A DNA stretch of 64,000 bases from Mesorhizobium sp. (lineage in GTDB: Bacteria > Pseudomonadota > Alphaproteobacteria > Rhizobiales > Rhizobiaceae): the NCBI RefSeq assembly GCF_017306545.1, contig NZ_JAFKID010000006.1, positions 1-64,000 of the forward strand. Direction: 5' to 3'. Positions 37,967-47,231 of this stretch are shown here, one piece after another; within the stretch, counting starts at the first letter, position 1, and each line of letters opens with the position of its first letter. A program made the position numbers and the translations under genes. Below the pieces are notes generated by a model. The model saw nothing but the letters and a program-made list of their open reading frames with translations, was not told the DNA's origin and ran no database searches.

Positions 37967-38667
37967 GACTTGAGCTCCTCGACCAGCGCTTCGCCTTCGA
38001 GTTCGGCTTGCTCATGGTGCGAGACGTAGGGATTCGGGTCGTCCATGTTGCCGGTTATGACGGCGATTTTCTTGATGATTTCCGACACGCCCTGCCAGGC
38101 CAGAAGGAAGAAGCCGGCGAGAAGCATCGCCTTGGCCGGCCAGATGATGAGGCCGCCGGCATTGGTCGACATTTCGCCGCTGCGATAGGAAATCGACACA
38201 TAGGGGACGAGGTAGAAGACCATCAGCACGGCGAACGGCATCAGGAACAGGGCATGGCCGACGAGGTCGATCCAGTGCTGCACGCGCCGCGGCCACATGC
38301 CGTAGATGATGTCGATGCGGATGTGCTCGTTCTGCTTCAGCGTATAGGCGGCCGCCGCCAGGAAAGCGGCGCCGAACAGATACCATTGCAACTCCAGCCA
38401 GGCGTTGGAGGAGACGTCGAAGACCTTGCGGATGACGGCATTGCCGGCGCTGACCAGGATGGAGGCCAGGATCAGCCAGGAAATCCATTTGCCGATGAAT
38501 TCGTTGACCGTGTCGATGACCGACGAGATGGCGATCAGCACGCGCATGCGGCGGTCGAACAGGAGCGTCAGCACGATGGCCGCGAGCACGATCGCGAAGA
38601 TGGCGAGCAGCGCGCGTCCGCCCTGCGTCTGGCTCATGACGCGGGCGGCAGCCGAAATCAGATCCAT
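37963..38667 (-). CDS. TRAP transporter small permease (DctQ type)
   Basis: A 234-residue membrane protein, four main hydrophobic segments, with the VNEFIGKWISWLILASILVS and NEHIRIDIIYGMWPRRVQHW blocks seen in the DctQ family. It precedes dctM with a 4-bp overlap and forms a complex with it. The operon is transcribed from about 38670 towards 36182, convergent to the takP-like gene, an unusual split of one transporter over two transcripts. Confidence 0.88.
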   Translation of the reverse strand: MDLISAAARVMSQTQGGRALLAIFAIVLAAIVLTLLFDRRMRVLIAISSVIDTVNEFIGKWISWLILASILVSAGNAVIRKVFDVSSNAWLELQWYLFGAAFLAAAAYTLKQNEHIRIDIIYGMWPRRVQHWIDLVGHALFLMPFAVLMVFYLVPYVSISYRSGEMSTNAGGLIIWPAKAMLLAGFFLLAWQGVSEIIKKIAVITGNMDDPNPYVSHHEQAELEGEALVEELKS

Positions 38668-38830
38668 GCAAGGTCCTCCCCTGGGCGGGCGCTGTCGCTT
38701 TCTGCGCGCGACGCGCCTTCGTGGCCCAAGCCTATGCCGCGTGTGGCCGCATCGGTCAACCGGGAGGCAAAAGACGGTGGGGAGGCCGCCCGCCGACGGC
38801 CGGCGGTTCCGGCGGCAGGCTGCAACGAAA

Positions 38831-38847
38831 GTCTGACGATGTCAGAC
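38831..38847. promoter_or_regulatory. perfect palindrome GTCTGAC-GAT-GTCAGAC at the livH stop
   Basis: Seven-base arms with a 3-base loop; the right arm covers the stop codon of the livH gene (38842-38844, minus strand). It lies 164 bp upstream of the dctQ start, so it could be an operator for dctQ-dctM or a hairpin ending livH. No T-run follows. Confidence 0.35.
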
Positions 38848-39747
38848 GGCTTGCCGGCTGTCGCGGCCGGCGCCGACCAGCACCAGCATGGCGACGAGGA
38901 ACAGGAACATCCAGCCGTCGCGCCACTCGCCGGGGAAGTAGCCGGCCCACAGCGATTCGGCCATGCCGAAAGCGGCGCCCCCCAGGGCGGCGCGCACCGG
39001 CGAGAGATAGCCGCCGACGGCGGTGACGAACAGCACCTTGAGGCCGTAGGTGAGGCCGGTGCCGAAGGAGACGTTGCCGTAATAGAGCGCGGCCAGCACG
39101 CCGGCGAGCGCGGCGGCCAGCCCGCCGCCCAGCACCGCCTGCCGGAAGGTGGCGCGCGGGTCCACGCCGCACAGCGCCGCGGCCAGCGGATCGTCGGAGA
39201 CGGCGCGCCAGCGGCGCCCGAAGCGCGAGCGCGCCAGCGTCCATCCGCCGGCCGCGATCGCCGCCGCGATCACCGCCAGGTCGATGAGCTGGATCGCCGT
39301 CAGCGTCGCCCGGAAGCCCGGCCGCTCGGCGAAGACGACCGGCCACGCCAGCATCGGCGGCAGCCACAAGTCCTTGGTGTCGGCGGCGATGCGCGAGACC
39401 TCCGTCAGTACCAGAAGCACGCCGAGCGTCGCGGCCGCGATGGTGTTGGGCGAGCGGTCGGCCAGCGGCTCGAAGACGCCGCGTGACAGAAGCAGGCTGA
39501 GCAGCGCCGCATAGGCGAAAGCGAGCACGATGCCGAAGGCGACGGTGGCCGGCAGCGTCAGCCACAGCACCTGCCAACCATAGACAGCGGCCAGGATCGC
39601 CGTCTGGCCTGAGAAGGCGAAGACGCCGCCATAGGCGAGGTTGGTGCGGTGCAGGATGCCGTTGGTCAGCGCATAGCCGAAGGCGAGCAGCGCATAGAGC
39701 GCGCCCGAATGCAGCCCGTTCAGCACCTGCTGGAAGAGGTAGAGCAT
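38842..39747 (-). CDS. orphan branched-chain amino acid ABC permease (LivH type)
   Basis: A 301-residue integral membrane protein of the LivH/LivM family, with the typical QVLNGLHSGALYALLAFGYA start, GRRWRAVSDDPLAAALCGVD (ATPase contact loop) and LKVLFVTAVGGYLSP...GGAAFGMAESLWAGYFP end. Partner genes (livM, livF/G, binding protein) are absent from both sides, so it is orphaned or works with distant genes. The ATG at 39745-39747 is used in preference to an ATG eight codons upstream, since it fits the family start. Confidence 0.85.
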   Translation of the reverse strand: MLYLFQQVLNGLHSGALYALLAFGYALTNGILHRTNLAYGGVFAFSGQTAILAAVYGWQVLWLTLPATVAFGIVLAFAYAALLSLLLSRGVFEPLADRSPNTIAAATLGVLLVLTEVSRIAADTKDLWLPPMLAWPVVFAERPGFRATLTAIQLIDLAVIAAAIAAGGWTLARSRFGRRWRAVSDDPLAAALCGVDPRATFRQAVLGGGLAAALAGVLAALYYGNVSFGTGLTYGLKVLFVTAVGGYLSPVRAALGGAAFGMAESLWAGYFPGEWRDGWMFLFLVAMLVLVGAGRDSRQAV

Positions 39748-39839
39748 CGCCCGTCCGGCCGCCCGGACCATCCGGGCCGTTGAAACGTGCGCTCCGAAAT
39801 ATAACTTGTCAAATGGCTTTTACTGGTTAGTATTGGCGC

Positions 39840-40451
39840 ATGACGGTTTCCTGGACACCGCATCGCTTCCAAGGCGGCGTGCTCGCGCTCGACGTCGCCA
39901 ACACCGTCGTGCTGCGCGGCGATCCCGAGCGCAGTTTCGACCGTTTCGCCGACCCCGCCGAGATCGCCCGCTTCGCAGAAGCGGCCAGCTCTTTCCGCTC
40001 CGACGAACTGGGCGGCGCGCACCTTGCTGCGCCGCGGCCCGAAACCATCGCGCCGGTGGTGCTGGCGATCCGCGAGACAGCCGACAGGCTCTTTCGCAAC
40101 GCCGCGCGGGCGGGCGGCGCGCTGGCGGCGGCCGACATGGCGCCGTTCCTGCGCGCTTGCGCGGACGGCCTCGCCGGCGCCGATGCGACGGTCGGCCCGC
40201 CCGGCAAGCCGTTCGGCGATGCCGGTGGGCCGGTCGCCTTTGAGGCGGCGTTGGCGGTGTCCGCCCTGTCGCTGCTGTCCGGTGGTTCGCTGCCGCGGCT
40301 CAAGGTCTGTCTCAACTGCAACTGGCTGTTTCTCGACCGCAGCCGCAACGCTAGCCGCATGTGGTGCGACATGGCGGTGTGCGGCAACCGGCAAAAGGCC
40401 AGCCGCCACTACCGCCGCCGCAAGGCCGGAAGGGAGGCCGAAAATGCCTAG
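39840..40451 (+). CDS. CGNR zinc-finger (ABATE-type) putative transcriptional regulator
   Basis: A 203-residue protein whose C-terminal LKVCLNCNWLFLDRSRN plus MWCDMAVCGNRQKASRHYRR is the CGNR zinc-finger with four Cys ligands and basic tail. The N-terminal ~130 residues are the stress-associated ABATE domain. The family is thought to bind DNA in response to stress or ligands; targets are unknown. Divergent from livH, with 92 bp between. It overlaps the following gene by 8 bp, indicating coupled translation. Confidence 0.87.
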   Translation: MTVSWTPHRFQGGVLALDVANTVVLRGDPERSFDRFADPAEIARFAEAASSFRSDELGGAHLAAPRPETIAPVVLAIRETADRLFRNAARAGGALAAADMAPFLRACADGLAGADATVGPPGKPFGDAGGPVAFEAALAVSALSLLSGGSLPRLKVCLNCNWLFLDRSRNASRMWCDMAVCGNRQKASRHYRRRKAGREAENA

Positions 40452-40968
40452 CCTGCGTTCGCGCGCCGTTGTCGCGGCCTCGGTCTTTTCCGTCGCCCTG
40501 GCGCTCGGCGCCTGCCGCGACACCGGCAAGGGCGCGCTCTACGAGGTTTCGGGCCGGCTGTTCGAATTCAACTACCGGCTGGCGCGGGCCACCTACGTCG
40601 TCACGCTCAATCCGCTGAGGCCGGTGGATGAGGGCAACGTCGCGGTGGTGGATTTCGAGAATCCGGCCGGCGGCCCCCCACTGGTGGTGGAGCAGAAGAT
40701 CTGGCCGAAGCTGCCGCATGTGACGCTGACCAGCCCGCCGCTCACCTGCGTCGTCAAGGACAGGCCCTATGCGGTGGCCATCCACATCAAGGACCGGAAC
40801 GGCGCCGTGTTGCAGGAATTGAAGACGACGCTGGTGTCGACCCAGGACCAGAGCGACCTGCCGGACGCGCCGCTGGTGCTGGGCACGGTCTATACGCTCA
40901 ATCCCGCTCTTGCCGGCCATCCCGACGGCAGGTTGCCGGGCAACCCGAAGCCCGATTGTCCCAAATGA
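40444..40968 (+). CDS. putative lipoprotein of unknown function
   Basis: A 174-residue exported protein: MPSLRSRAVVAASVFSVALA LGAC has a lipobox with Cys24, so it is likely a lipoprotein. The rest (YVVTLNPLRPVDEGNVAVVD, HVTLTSPPLTCVVKDRPYAV) is beta-rich with no recognised domain. The gene overlaps the CGNR gene by 8 bp. I do not recognise the family. Confidence 0.72.
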   Translation: MPSLRSRAVVAASVFSVALALGACRDTGKGALYEVSGRLFEFNYRLARATYVVTLNPLRPVDEGNVAVVDFENPAGGPPLVVEQKIWPKLPHVTLTSPPLTCVVKDRPYAVAIHIKDRNGAVLQELKTTLVSTQDQSDLPDAPLVLGTVYTLNPALAGHPDGRLPGNPKPDCPK

Positions 40969-41149
40969 CGGGATGAAGCGATCGCCGGCGACCGTGCGGA
41001 CTGATCCGCGCGGCACGCTGCCGCGCCGGCAGCGGATCGGGCACCGCGCAGCCGAATTCGTTTGACCTCTTTGCCAAGGGGGGAAAGACTGCGCGCCGAT
41101 CTCGACGCAGGTGGCTGCTTCGGGCGCCGCCCCCGCAGAGGATTGGTTG

Positions 41150-44100
41150 ATGACGCTCTACGACGTCGCGCTCGCCGACAAGTTCGATCTTGGCAAGGAG
41201 CGCGTCTTCCTCACCGGCGCGCAAGCCGTCGTGCGCATGCTTCTGATGCAGCGCGAGCGCGACCGGCGTGCCGGCCTTGCCACGGCGGGCTTCGTCTCCG
41301 GCTATCGCGGCTCGCCGCTGGGCGGGCTGGACTTGCAGCTTTGGAAGGCCAGGGAGCAGCTTTCCGCCGCCGACATCGTCTTCCAGCCGGGCTTGAACGA
41401 GGAACTCGCGGCCACCGCCTGCTGGGGCTCGCAGCAGGCCGAACTGCTGGGCGAGGGCCGCTATGACGGCGTCTTTTCGGTCTGGTACGGCAAGGGGCCG
41501 GGCGTCGATCGTTCCGGCGACGTCTTCCGCCACGCCAACCTCGCCGGCTCTTCCAGGCATGGCGGCGTGCTCGCCCTGATGGGCGACGACCACATGGCCG
41601 AATCATCGACCAACGCGCATGCGACGGAATTTCATTTCGTCGACGCGATGATCCCCGTTCTCAACCCGGCCGGCGTGCAGGAGATCATCGACTACGGCCT
41701 CTACGGTTTCGCCCTGTCGCGGTTCGCCGGCACCTGGGGCGCCATCAAATGCGTCAAGGACAACATCGAATCGACCGCCAGCGTCGATGCCTCGCTGGAG
41801 CGGTTGCCGATCGTCGTGCCCGAATTCGACATGCCGCCGGGCGGGCTCAACATCCGCAACGAGCTGGACATGCTGGGCCAGGAGGCGCGGCTGCACGAGC
41901 ACAAGCGCGCCGCGGCAAGCGCGTTCATCCGCGCCAACGGGCTGAACCGCATCGTCTATTCGGGCGGACGGGAGGCGAAGCTCGGCATCGTCACCGTCGG
42001 CAAGAGCTATCTCGACGTGCGCCAGGCGCTGGGCGACATCGGCATCGACGAGGCGGTTGCCAACCGCATCGGCGTGCGGCTGTTCAAGGTCGGCTGTCCG
42101 TGGCCGCTCGACTACCAGCACATCGCCGACTTCGCCCACGGCCTCGACACCATCGTGGTGGTGGAGGAGAAGCGCTCGCTGATCGAGGTGCAACTGCGCG
42201 AAAACCTCTACGGCAGCGCCATGCAGCCCGCCATCGTCGGCAAGAAGGACGAGCGCGGCGACTGGCTGTTCCCGGCCAAGGGCGCGCTCGATCCCAACGA
42301 CATCGCCATCGCGCTCGGCGAGCGCATCCTGAAGACGATCGGCCCTTCGGAAGAGATCGCGGCCCGCGTCGCCGGGCTGAGGCAATTCCAGGCCATGCTT
42401 GCCGAGACGAAGGACGTCGGCGCCCGCACACCCTATTTCTGCTCGGGCTGTCCGCACAACACCTCCACCAACGTGCCGGAAGGCTCGCTGGCCGCCGCCG
42501 GCATCGGCTGTCACTTCATGGCGCTGTGGATGGACCGCTCGACCGTCGGCTTCACCGCCATGGGCGGCGAGGGCGCGCAATGGGTCGGCCAGGCGCCGTT
42601 CTCCAAACGCGGCCACCTCTTCCAGAATCTCGGCGACGGCACCTATAATCATTCCGGCTCGCTGGCGATCCGCTTCGCCATCGCCAGCGGCGCCAACATC
42701 ACCTACAAGATCCTTTACAACGATGCGGTGGCCATGACCGGCGGCCAGCCGCACGAAGGCGGCCTGACGGTCGACATGATCGCCCGCCAGATCCGCGCCG
42801 AAGGCGTCGAGCGCATCGCCGTCGTCACCGACGAGCCGGGCAAATATGCCGGTCGCGTCACCTTCCCGGCCGGCGTCAGCGTCGATCATCGCGAAGACCT
42901 CGACCGCATCCAGCGCGAGTTGCGCGAGGTTCCGGGCGTCTCGGTGCTGCTCTACGACCAGACCTGCGCGGCCGAGAAGCGCCGGCGCCGCAAGCGCGGC
43001 ACCTTCCCCGACCCCGACAGGCGCGTCCTCATCAACGAACTGGTCTGCGAGGGCTGCGGCGACTGCGGCGTGAAGTCGAACTGCGTGTCGATCCAGCCCG
43101 TCGAAACCGAGTTCGGTCGCAAGCGGCGCATCGACCAGTCGTCCTGCAACAAGGATTTCTCCTGCCAGGACGGCTTCTGTCCCTCCTTCGTCACCGTGCA
43201 CGGCGCGAAGATCAGGAAGGCCGAAGGCATTGCCGGCGGCACCGATCCGCTCGACGGCGTGCCGGAGCCTGCAATCTTCGCGCTGGGCAGCGAAGGCTGG
43301 GCCGGCGTCATCGACGGCGTCGGCGGCACGGGCGTCGTCACCATCGGCGCGATCCTCGGCATGGCGGCCCATCTGGAAGGCAAGGGTTGCGGCATGATCG
43401 ACATGGCCGGCCTCGCCCAGAAGGGCGGCTCGGTCTTCAGCCATGTCCGTATCGCCAAAACGCCGGTCGATATCCACGCCATCCGCGTCTCGGCCGGCAA
43501 GGCCGACCTGGTGCTCGGCTGCGACCTCGTCGTCTCGGGCGCCCGCAAGGTTCTGGCGGCCGTGCGTGAGAACCACACGTTGTTCCTCGTCAACACTGCG
43601 GAAGTGATGCCGGGCGAATTCACCCGCACGGCCGATTTCTCGTTGCCGACCGAGCGCCTGAAACGGGCGATCCGCGCCGCGGCCGGCGACGGCCACGCGC
43701 ATTTCTTCGACGCCACCCGCACCGCCACCGCGCTGTTCGGCAATTCGCTCGGCGCCAACATGTTCCTGCTCGGTTTCGCCTATCAGCATGGCGGCCTGCC
43801 GCTGTCGGCCGAAGCGGTGGAGAAGGCGATCGAGTTGAACGGCGAGGCGGTCGCCATGAACGTCGCCGCCTTCCGCTGGGGCCGCCGCGCCGCGCACGAG
43901 CCGGGCGCCGTGCGCAGCCTGGTCGAGCGGGCATCGGCGCCGCCGCGCCGGCTGGCCGAGACGCTGGACGAGGTGGTCGTGCGCCGCGTCGCCTTCCTGA
44001 CGGCCTACCAGAACGCCGCCTACGCCCGCCGCTATGCCGACCGCATCGCGGCGCTGCGGGCCGCCGAGGCAAAGGCCGCGCCCGGTTCGACGGTGGTGAG

Positions 44101-44623
44101 CGAAGCGGCCGCGAAAAGCCTGTTCAGGCTGATGGCGACGAAGGACGAGTACGAAGTCGCCCGCCTCTACACCGACGGCAGCTTCGCCCGCCAGCTCGCC
44201 GGCCAGTTCCAGAGCTACGACAGGCTGGAATTTCATCTCGCTCCGCCGATCCTCGGTCGCCGCGACGCCGACGGCCGGCCGCGCAAATCCAGCTTTGGGC
44301 CGTGGATGATGAAGGGTTTTCGCCTGCTTTCGGCCCTGAAAGGGTTGCGCGGCACCGCCTTCGACGTCTTCGGCTACAGCGCGGAGCGGCGTGCCGAACG
44401 GGCGCTGCTGGCGCAGTACCGGGACGATCTCGACCTGATCGAGCGCATGCTGGAGCCGGCCCGGATCGAGGCCGCGACGGCGCTCGCCTCGGTGCCGGCG
44501 CTGGTGCGCGGCTACGGCCATGTGCGGCAGGCGGCGGCCGAAAAGGCCGCCGGCGAAAGGGCCCGTTTGCTGGAGCGCCTCACCGGCCCGCTGCCGGAAC
44601 CCGCATTGCGCGCGGCGGAGTAG
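41150..44623 (+). CDS. fused indolepyruvate ferredoxin oxidoreductase (IorAB type)
   Basis: A 1157-residue protein joining the thiamine-diphosphate-binding alpha half (AGFVSGYRGSPLGGLDLQLW, FCSGCPHNTSTNVPEGS, GDGTYNHSGSLAIRFAIASG), a Cys-rich ferredoxin-like insertion (VCEGCGDCGVKSNCVSIQP, CNKDFSCQDGFCPS) and the beta half (GTGVVTIGAILGMAAHLEGK, MIDMAGLAQKGGSVFSHVR). It decarboxylates aryl- or other 2-oxo acids to acyl-CoA in Proteobacteria. Start: ATG 41150 with AGAGGA upstream. The gene stands alone; the TakP-type 2-oxo acid importer nearby may supply substrates. Confidence 0.9.
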   Translation: MTLYDVALADKFDLGKERVFLTGAQAVVRMLLMQRERDRRAGLATAGFVSGYRGSPLGGLDLQLWKAREQLSAADIVFQPGLNEELAATACWGSQQAELLGEGRYDGVFSVWYGKGPGVDRSGDVFRHANLAGSSRHGGVLALMGDDHMAESSTNAHATEFHFVDAMIPVLNPAGVQEIIDYGLYGFALSRFAGTWGAIKCVKDNIESTASVDASLERLPIVVPEFDMPPGGLNIRNELDMLGQEARLHEHKRAAASAFIRANGLNRIVYSGGREAKLGIVTVGKSYLDVRQALGDIGIDEAVANRIGVRLFKVGCPWPLDYQHIADFAHGLDTIVVVEEKRSLIEVQLRENLYGSAMQPAIVGKKDERGDWLFPAKGALDPNDIAIALGERILKTIGPSEEIAARVAGLRQFQAMLAETKDVGARTPYFCSGCPHNTSTNVPEGSLAAAGIGCHFMALWMDRSTVGFTAMGGEGAQWVGQAPFSKRGHLFQNLGDGTYNHSGSLAIRFAIASGANITYKILYNDAVAMTGGQPHEGGLTVDMIARQIRAEGVERIAVVTDEPGKYAGRVTFPAGVSVDHREDLDRIQRELREVPGVSVLLYDQTCAAEKRRRRKRGTFPDPDRRVLINELVCEGCGDCGVKSNCVSIQPVETEFGRKRRIDQSSCNKDFSCQDGFCPSFVTVHGAKIRKAEGIAGGTDPLDGVPEPAIFALGSEGWAGVIDGVGGTGVVTIGAILGMAAHLEGKGCGMIDMAGLAQKGGSVFSHVRIAKTPVDIHAIRVSAGKADLVLGCDLVVSGARKVLAAVRENHTLFLVNTAEVMPGEFTRTADFSLPTERLKRAIRAAAGDGHAHFFDATRTATALFGNSLGANMFLLGFAYQHGGLPLSAEAVEKAIELNGEAVAMNVAAFRWGRRAAHEPGAVRSLVERASAPPRRLAETLDEVVVRRVAFLTAYQNAAYARRYADRIAALRAAEAKAAPGSTVVSEAAAKSLFRLMATKDEYEVARLYTDGSFARQLAGQFQSYDRLEFHLAPPILGRRDADGRPRKSSFGPWMMKGFRLLSALKGLRGTAFDVFGYSAERRAERALLAQYRDDLDLIERMLEPARIEAATALASVPALVRGYGHVRQAAAEKAAGERARLLERLTGPLPEPALRAAE

Positions 44624-44730
44624 CGATACGAACTGTTTACCTGAAGTTTGGTTTTCCGCCCTTCTTGTACCTTTGGACAACATCCGAAAACGGCGCGAAG
44701 GCGCGGGTCTAAGCCTTTCTTAAGGCGGTT

Positions 44731-47079
44731 GTGGCACGACTGGGGTTCGTGCGGCGCCGCAAGAGAATGTACCAGGACAAGAACGAGGACATAGCCGGAG
44801 ACGTTTACGCAGGATTCGTGCGGTCGCTGTTCAACGACCCCGGCATCCTGCTGATCGGCGCGCTATGCCATGGCCTGATCGGCCTGCTCGTCTATCTTAC
44901 CTCCCGCGACACGATCTATCTCGCCCTCGCCGTGACCATGCTGGCGGCCGGGCTCTACCGCTATTACGGCATCCGCAAGGGGCAACGCGAAGGCTGCTTC
45001 GACGACGTCCAGTCGGCGCGCAAATGGGAGCGCTACTATCTCGTCGGCGGCACCTTGCAGGCTTTCTTCATGGGCCTGTTCTGTTTCGTCAGCATCTATG
45101 TCCGGCCCGACGCTTTCGGCGAAAGCGCGGCCATCGCCGTCATCATGGGCTCCACCGTGACCATCGTCGGCCGCAACTACGGCTCCAAGACGATGGTGGC
45201 GGTGCAGGCCCTGGCTGTGGTGTCGCCCATCGCCGTCGGCCTGATGCTGAAAGGCGACGTCAGCAATTTCGTCCTCGGCCTCTACGTCTTTCCTTTCATC
45301 TTCATCATCACCCGCATGGCCGGCCATGTCCGCACCGTGCTCTTCAACGCCATTTCCGAGCGCAAGGTCTCGATGAAGCTGGCGCAGCGCTTCAACCGCG
45401 CGCTCAACACCATGTCGCATGGTCTCGTCATGCTGGGGCCGGAAGGCAAGGTCGTGGTCGCCAATGCCGAAGCCGCGGCCCTGATGTCGCTGAAGTCGCC
45501 CGACGCGCTGCTCGGCCGCTCCATTCATTCGCTGCTGTTGCGCGGCGTCGCCGGCGGCATGCTGGCGCCCAAGGACTGCCGCTACATCGAGGCGCAACTG
45601 ACCCGCGCGCTGCGCGAAGGGCGCGACCGCAAGGTCCTGGTGCCCTTCTCCAACGGCCAGCATTATGAATTTTCCGCCCGCGAGGGCAGCCAGGAACTCG
45701 GCGTCATTACCTTCGAGGACGTCACCGCCCGCGTCGAGGCTGAAGAGAAGATCCGCACCATGGCGCGCTACGACAGCCTGACCGGGCTGGTCAACCGCGC
45801 CTATTTCCACGAATTGGTGGGCGAGGCGATGGCCAGCGGTGACCGCGAGCGGTTGTGCGGCGTCGCCATCGTCGACCTCGACGATTTCAAGAGCGTCAAC
45901 GACACGCTCGGCCATCCCGTCGGCGACGGGCTGATCTATGCCGTGGCCGAGCGGCTGGCGACCTTCTCCACCGAAGGCCTCACCGTCAGCCGCTTCGGCG
46001 GCGACGAGTTCATCCTGTTCTTCGACCGCATCGAGGACGAAAGCCATCTGGCGGCCCAGCTCGACCGCATCTTCGCGGACCTGCAAGGGGAAGTGGACGT
46101 CGCCGGCCATGCCCTGCGCATCCAGGCCAGCGCCGGTGCCGTCATCTCGCGCGTCGCCGGCACCGACGTCGACGAGATGATCGTCAAGGCCGACCTTGCG
46201 CTCTACAAGGCCAAGGAACTCGGCAAGAACGGCTGGCGCCTGTTCGAAGCGGCGATGGACGCGGCCTTCCGCAACAAGCAGCTCATGAAGGCGGACCTGC
46301 GCAGCGCCGTCGACGCCAAGGCCTTGCGCGTCGTCTACCAGCCGATCGTGGCGCTCGACACCATGCGCATCGCCAGCTGCGAGGCGCTCTGCCGCTGGGA
46401 CCATCCCGACCTCGGCCCGGTTTCGCCGGCCATCTTCATCCCGCTGGCCGAGGAAATGGGCATCATCGCCGACATCAGCACCTTCGTGCTGGGGGCGGCC
46501 TGCGCCGAATGCGCCAAGTGGCCGCCGCACACCAGCGTCTCGGTCAACCTGTCGGCCAACGATTTCCGCAGCCGCACCGTCGTGCAGAAGGTGCGCGACG
46601 CGCTCGCCACCTCGGGGCTGGAGCCGCAGCGGCTGGAAATCGAGGTGACGGAAACGGCCCTGCTCGACGACAAGTCGGCGACGCGCGAGCTGATCGAGGA
46701 AATCCGCGCGCTCGGCGTACGCATCGCGCTGGACGACTTCGGCACCGGCTATTCGAGCCTCAGCTACCTGCACAAGCTGCCGCTCGACAAGGTCAAGATC
46801 GACCGCTCCTTCCTGATCGACGTGACCCAGAACGCCCGTTCGCTGGAACTGCTGAAGGGCATCGTCAACCTGTCGCGCCCGCTCGGCCTGTCGATCACGG
46901 TCGAAGGCGTCGAAACGTTCGAGCAGCTCAAGATTCTCGCCCTCCAGGTCCATCCCGATCTCGTTCAGGGCTTCCTGTTCGGCGCCGCGCTCAGCGCATC
47001 CGGCATCGAGACGATGTCGAGCATGACGTGGCCGTTCGCTGCCGAACTCGACACGCTCCCCCGCAAGGCTTCACGCTGA
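44731..47079 (+). CDS. membrane-anchored GGDEF-EAL protein (cyclic-di-GMP synthesis/hydrolysis)
   Basis: A ~782-residue protein. Residues ~35-215 hold five or six hydrophobic segments (GILLIGALCHGLIGLLVYLT, AVVSPIAVGLMLKG). A PAS-like region follows at ~225-340. The GGDEF domain (~345-510) has intact RFGGDEFILFF (GGDEF at 423-427), but the RxxD inhibitory site expected five residues upstream reads TEGL and is lost. The EAL domain (~530-765) has CEALCRW and IALDDFGTGYSSLSYL, all active-site type residues. The start is a GTG at 44731; an ATG at 44767 is an alternative with a poorer ribosome site. Confidence 0.9.
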   Translation: MARLGFVRRRKRMYQDKNEDIAGDVYAGFVRSLFNDPGILLIGALCHGLIGLLVYLTSRDTIYLALAVTMLAAGLYRYYGIRKGQREGCFDDVQSARKWERYYLVGGTLQAFFMGLFCFVSIYVRPDAFGESAAIAVIMGSTVTIVGRNYGSKTMVAVQALAVVSPIAVGLMLKGDVSNFVLGLYVFPFIFIITRMAGHVRTVLFNAISERKVSMKLAQRFNRALNTMSHGLVMLGPEGKVVVANAEAAALMSLKSPDALLGRSIHSLLLRGVAGGMLAPKDCRYIEAQLTRALREGRDRKVLVPFSNGQHYEFSAREGSQELGVITFEDVTARVEAEEKIRTMARYDSLTGLVNRAYFHELVGEAMASGDRERLCGVAIVDLDDFKSVNDTLGHPVGDGLIYAVAERLATFSTEGLTVSRFGGDEFILFFDRIEDESHLAAQLDRIFADLQGEVDVAGHALRIQASAGAVISRVAGTDVDEMIVKADLALYKAKELGKNGWRLFEAAMDAAFRNKQLMKADLRSAVDAKALRVVYQPIVALDTMRIASCEALCRWDHPDLGPVSPAIFIPLAEEMGIIADISTFVLGAACAECAKWPPHTSVSVNLSANDFRSRTVVQKVRDALATSGLEPQRLEIEVTETALLDDKSATRELIEEIRALGVRIALDDFGTGYSSLSYLHKLPLDKVKIDRSFLIDVTQNARSLELLKGIVNLSRPLGLSITVEGVETFEQLKILALQVHPDLVQGFLFGAALSASGIETMSSMTWPFAAELDTLPRKASR

Positions 47080-47119
47080 TTTTTGTCTCTTGAAAGGGCC
47101 GTTGCGGCCGTCTTTGCGC

Positions 47120-47134
47120 TTAACGGTTCATTAA
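47120..47134. promoter_or_regulatory. CtrA-type box TTAA-N7-TTAA
   Basis: TTAA at 47120-47123 and TTAA at 47131-47134, spaced by 7 bases, with a third TTAA at 47137-47140. It is the full recognition pattern of the alphaproteobacterial cell-cycle regulator CtrA, 98 bp before the LuxI/FeeM-like gene. Confidence 0.65.
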
Positions 47135-47231
47135 GGTTAACCGTAGGTAAACGGAACCTTTCGCAGTTTTATCTTCGTGTCGCATGCACCCTCGGTTAGT
47201 GTCGGGTTGCGGTGGAACTGCGAGGACTGAC

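Noticed and set aside
41603-44683. 1026-codon open frame on the minus strand across the indolepyruvate oxidoreductase gene
   Set aside because: Antisense to a gene with clear TPP and Fe-S motifs; composition is typical of shadow frames.
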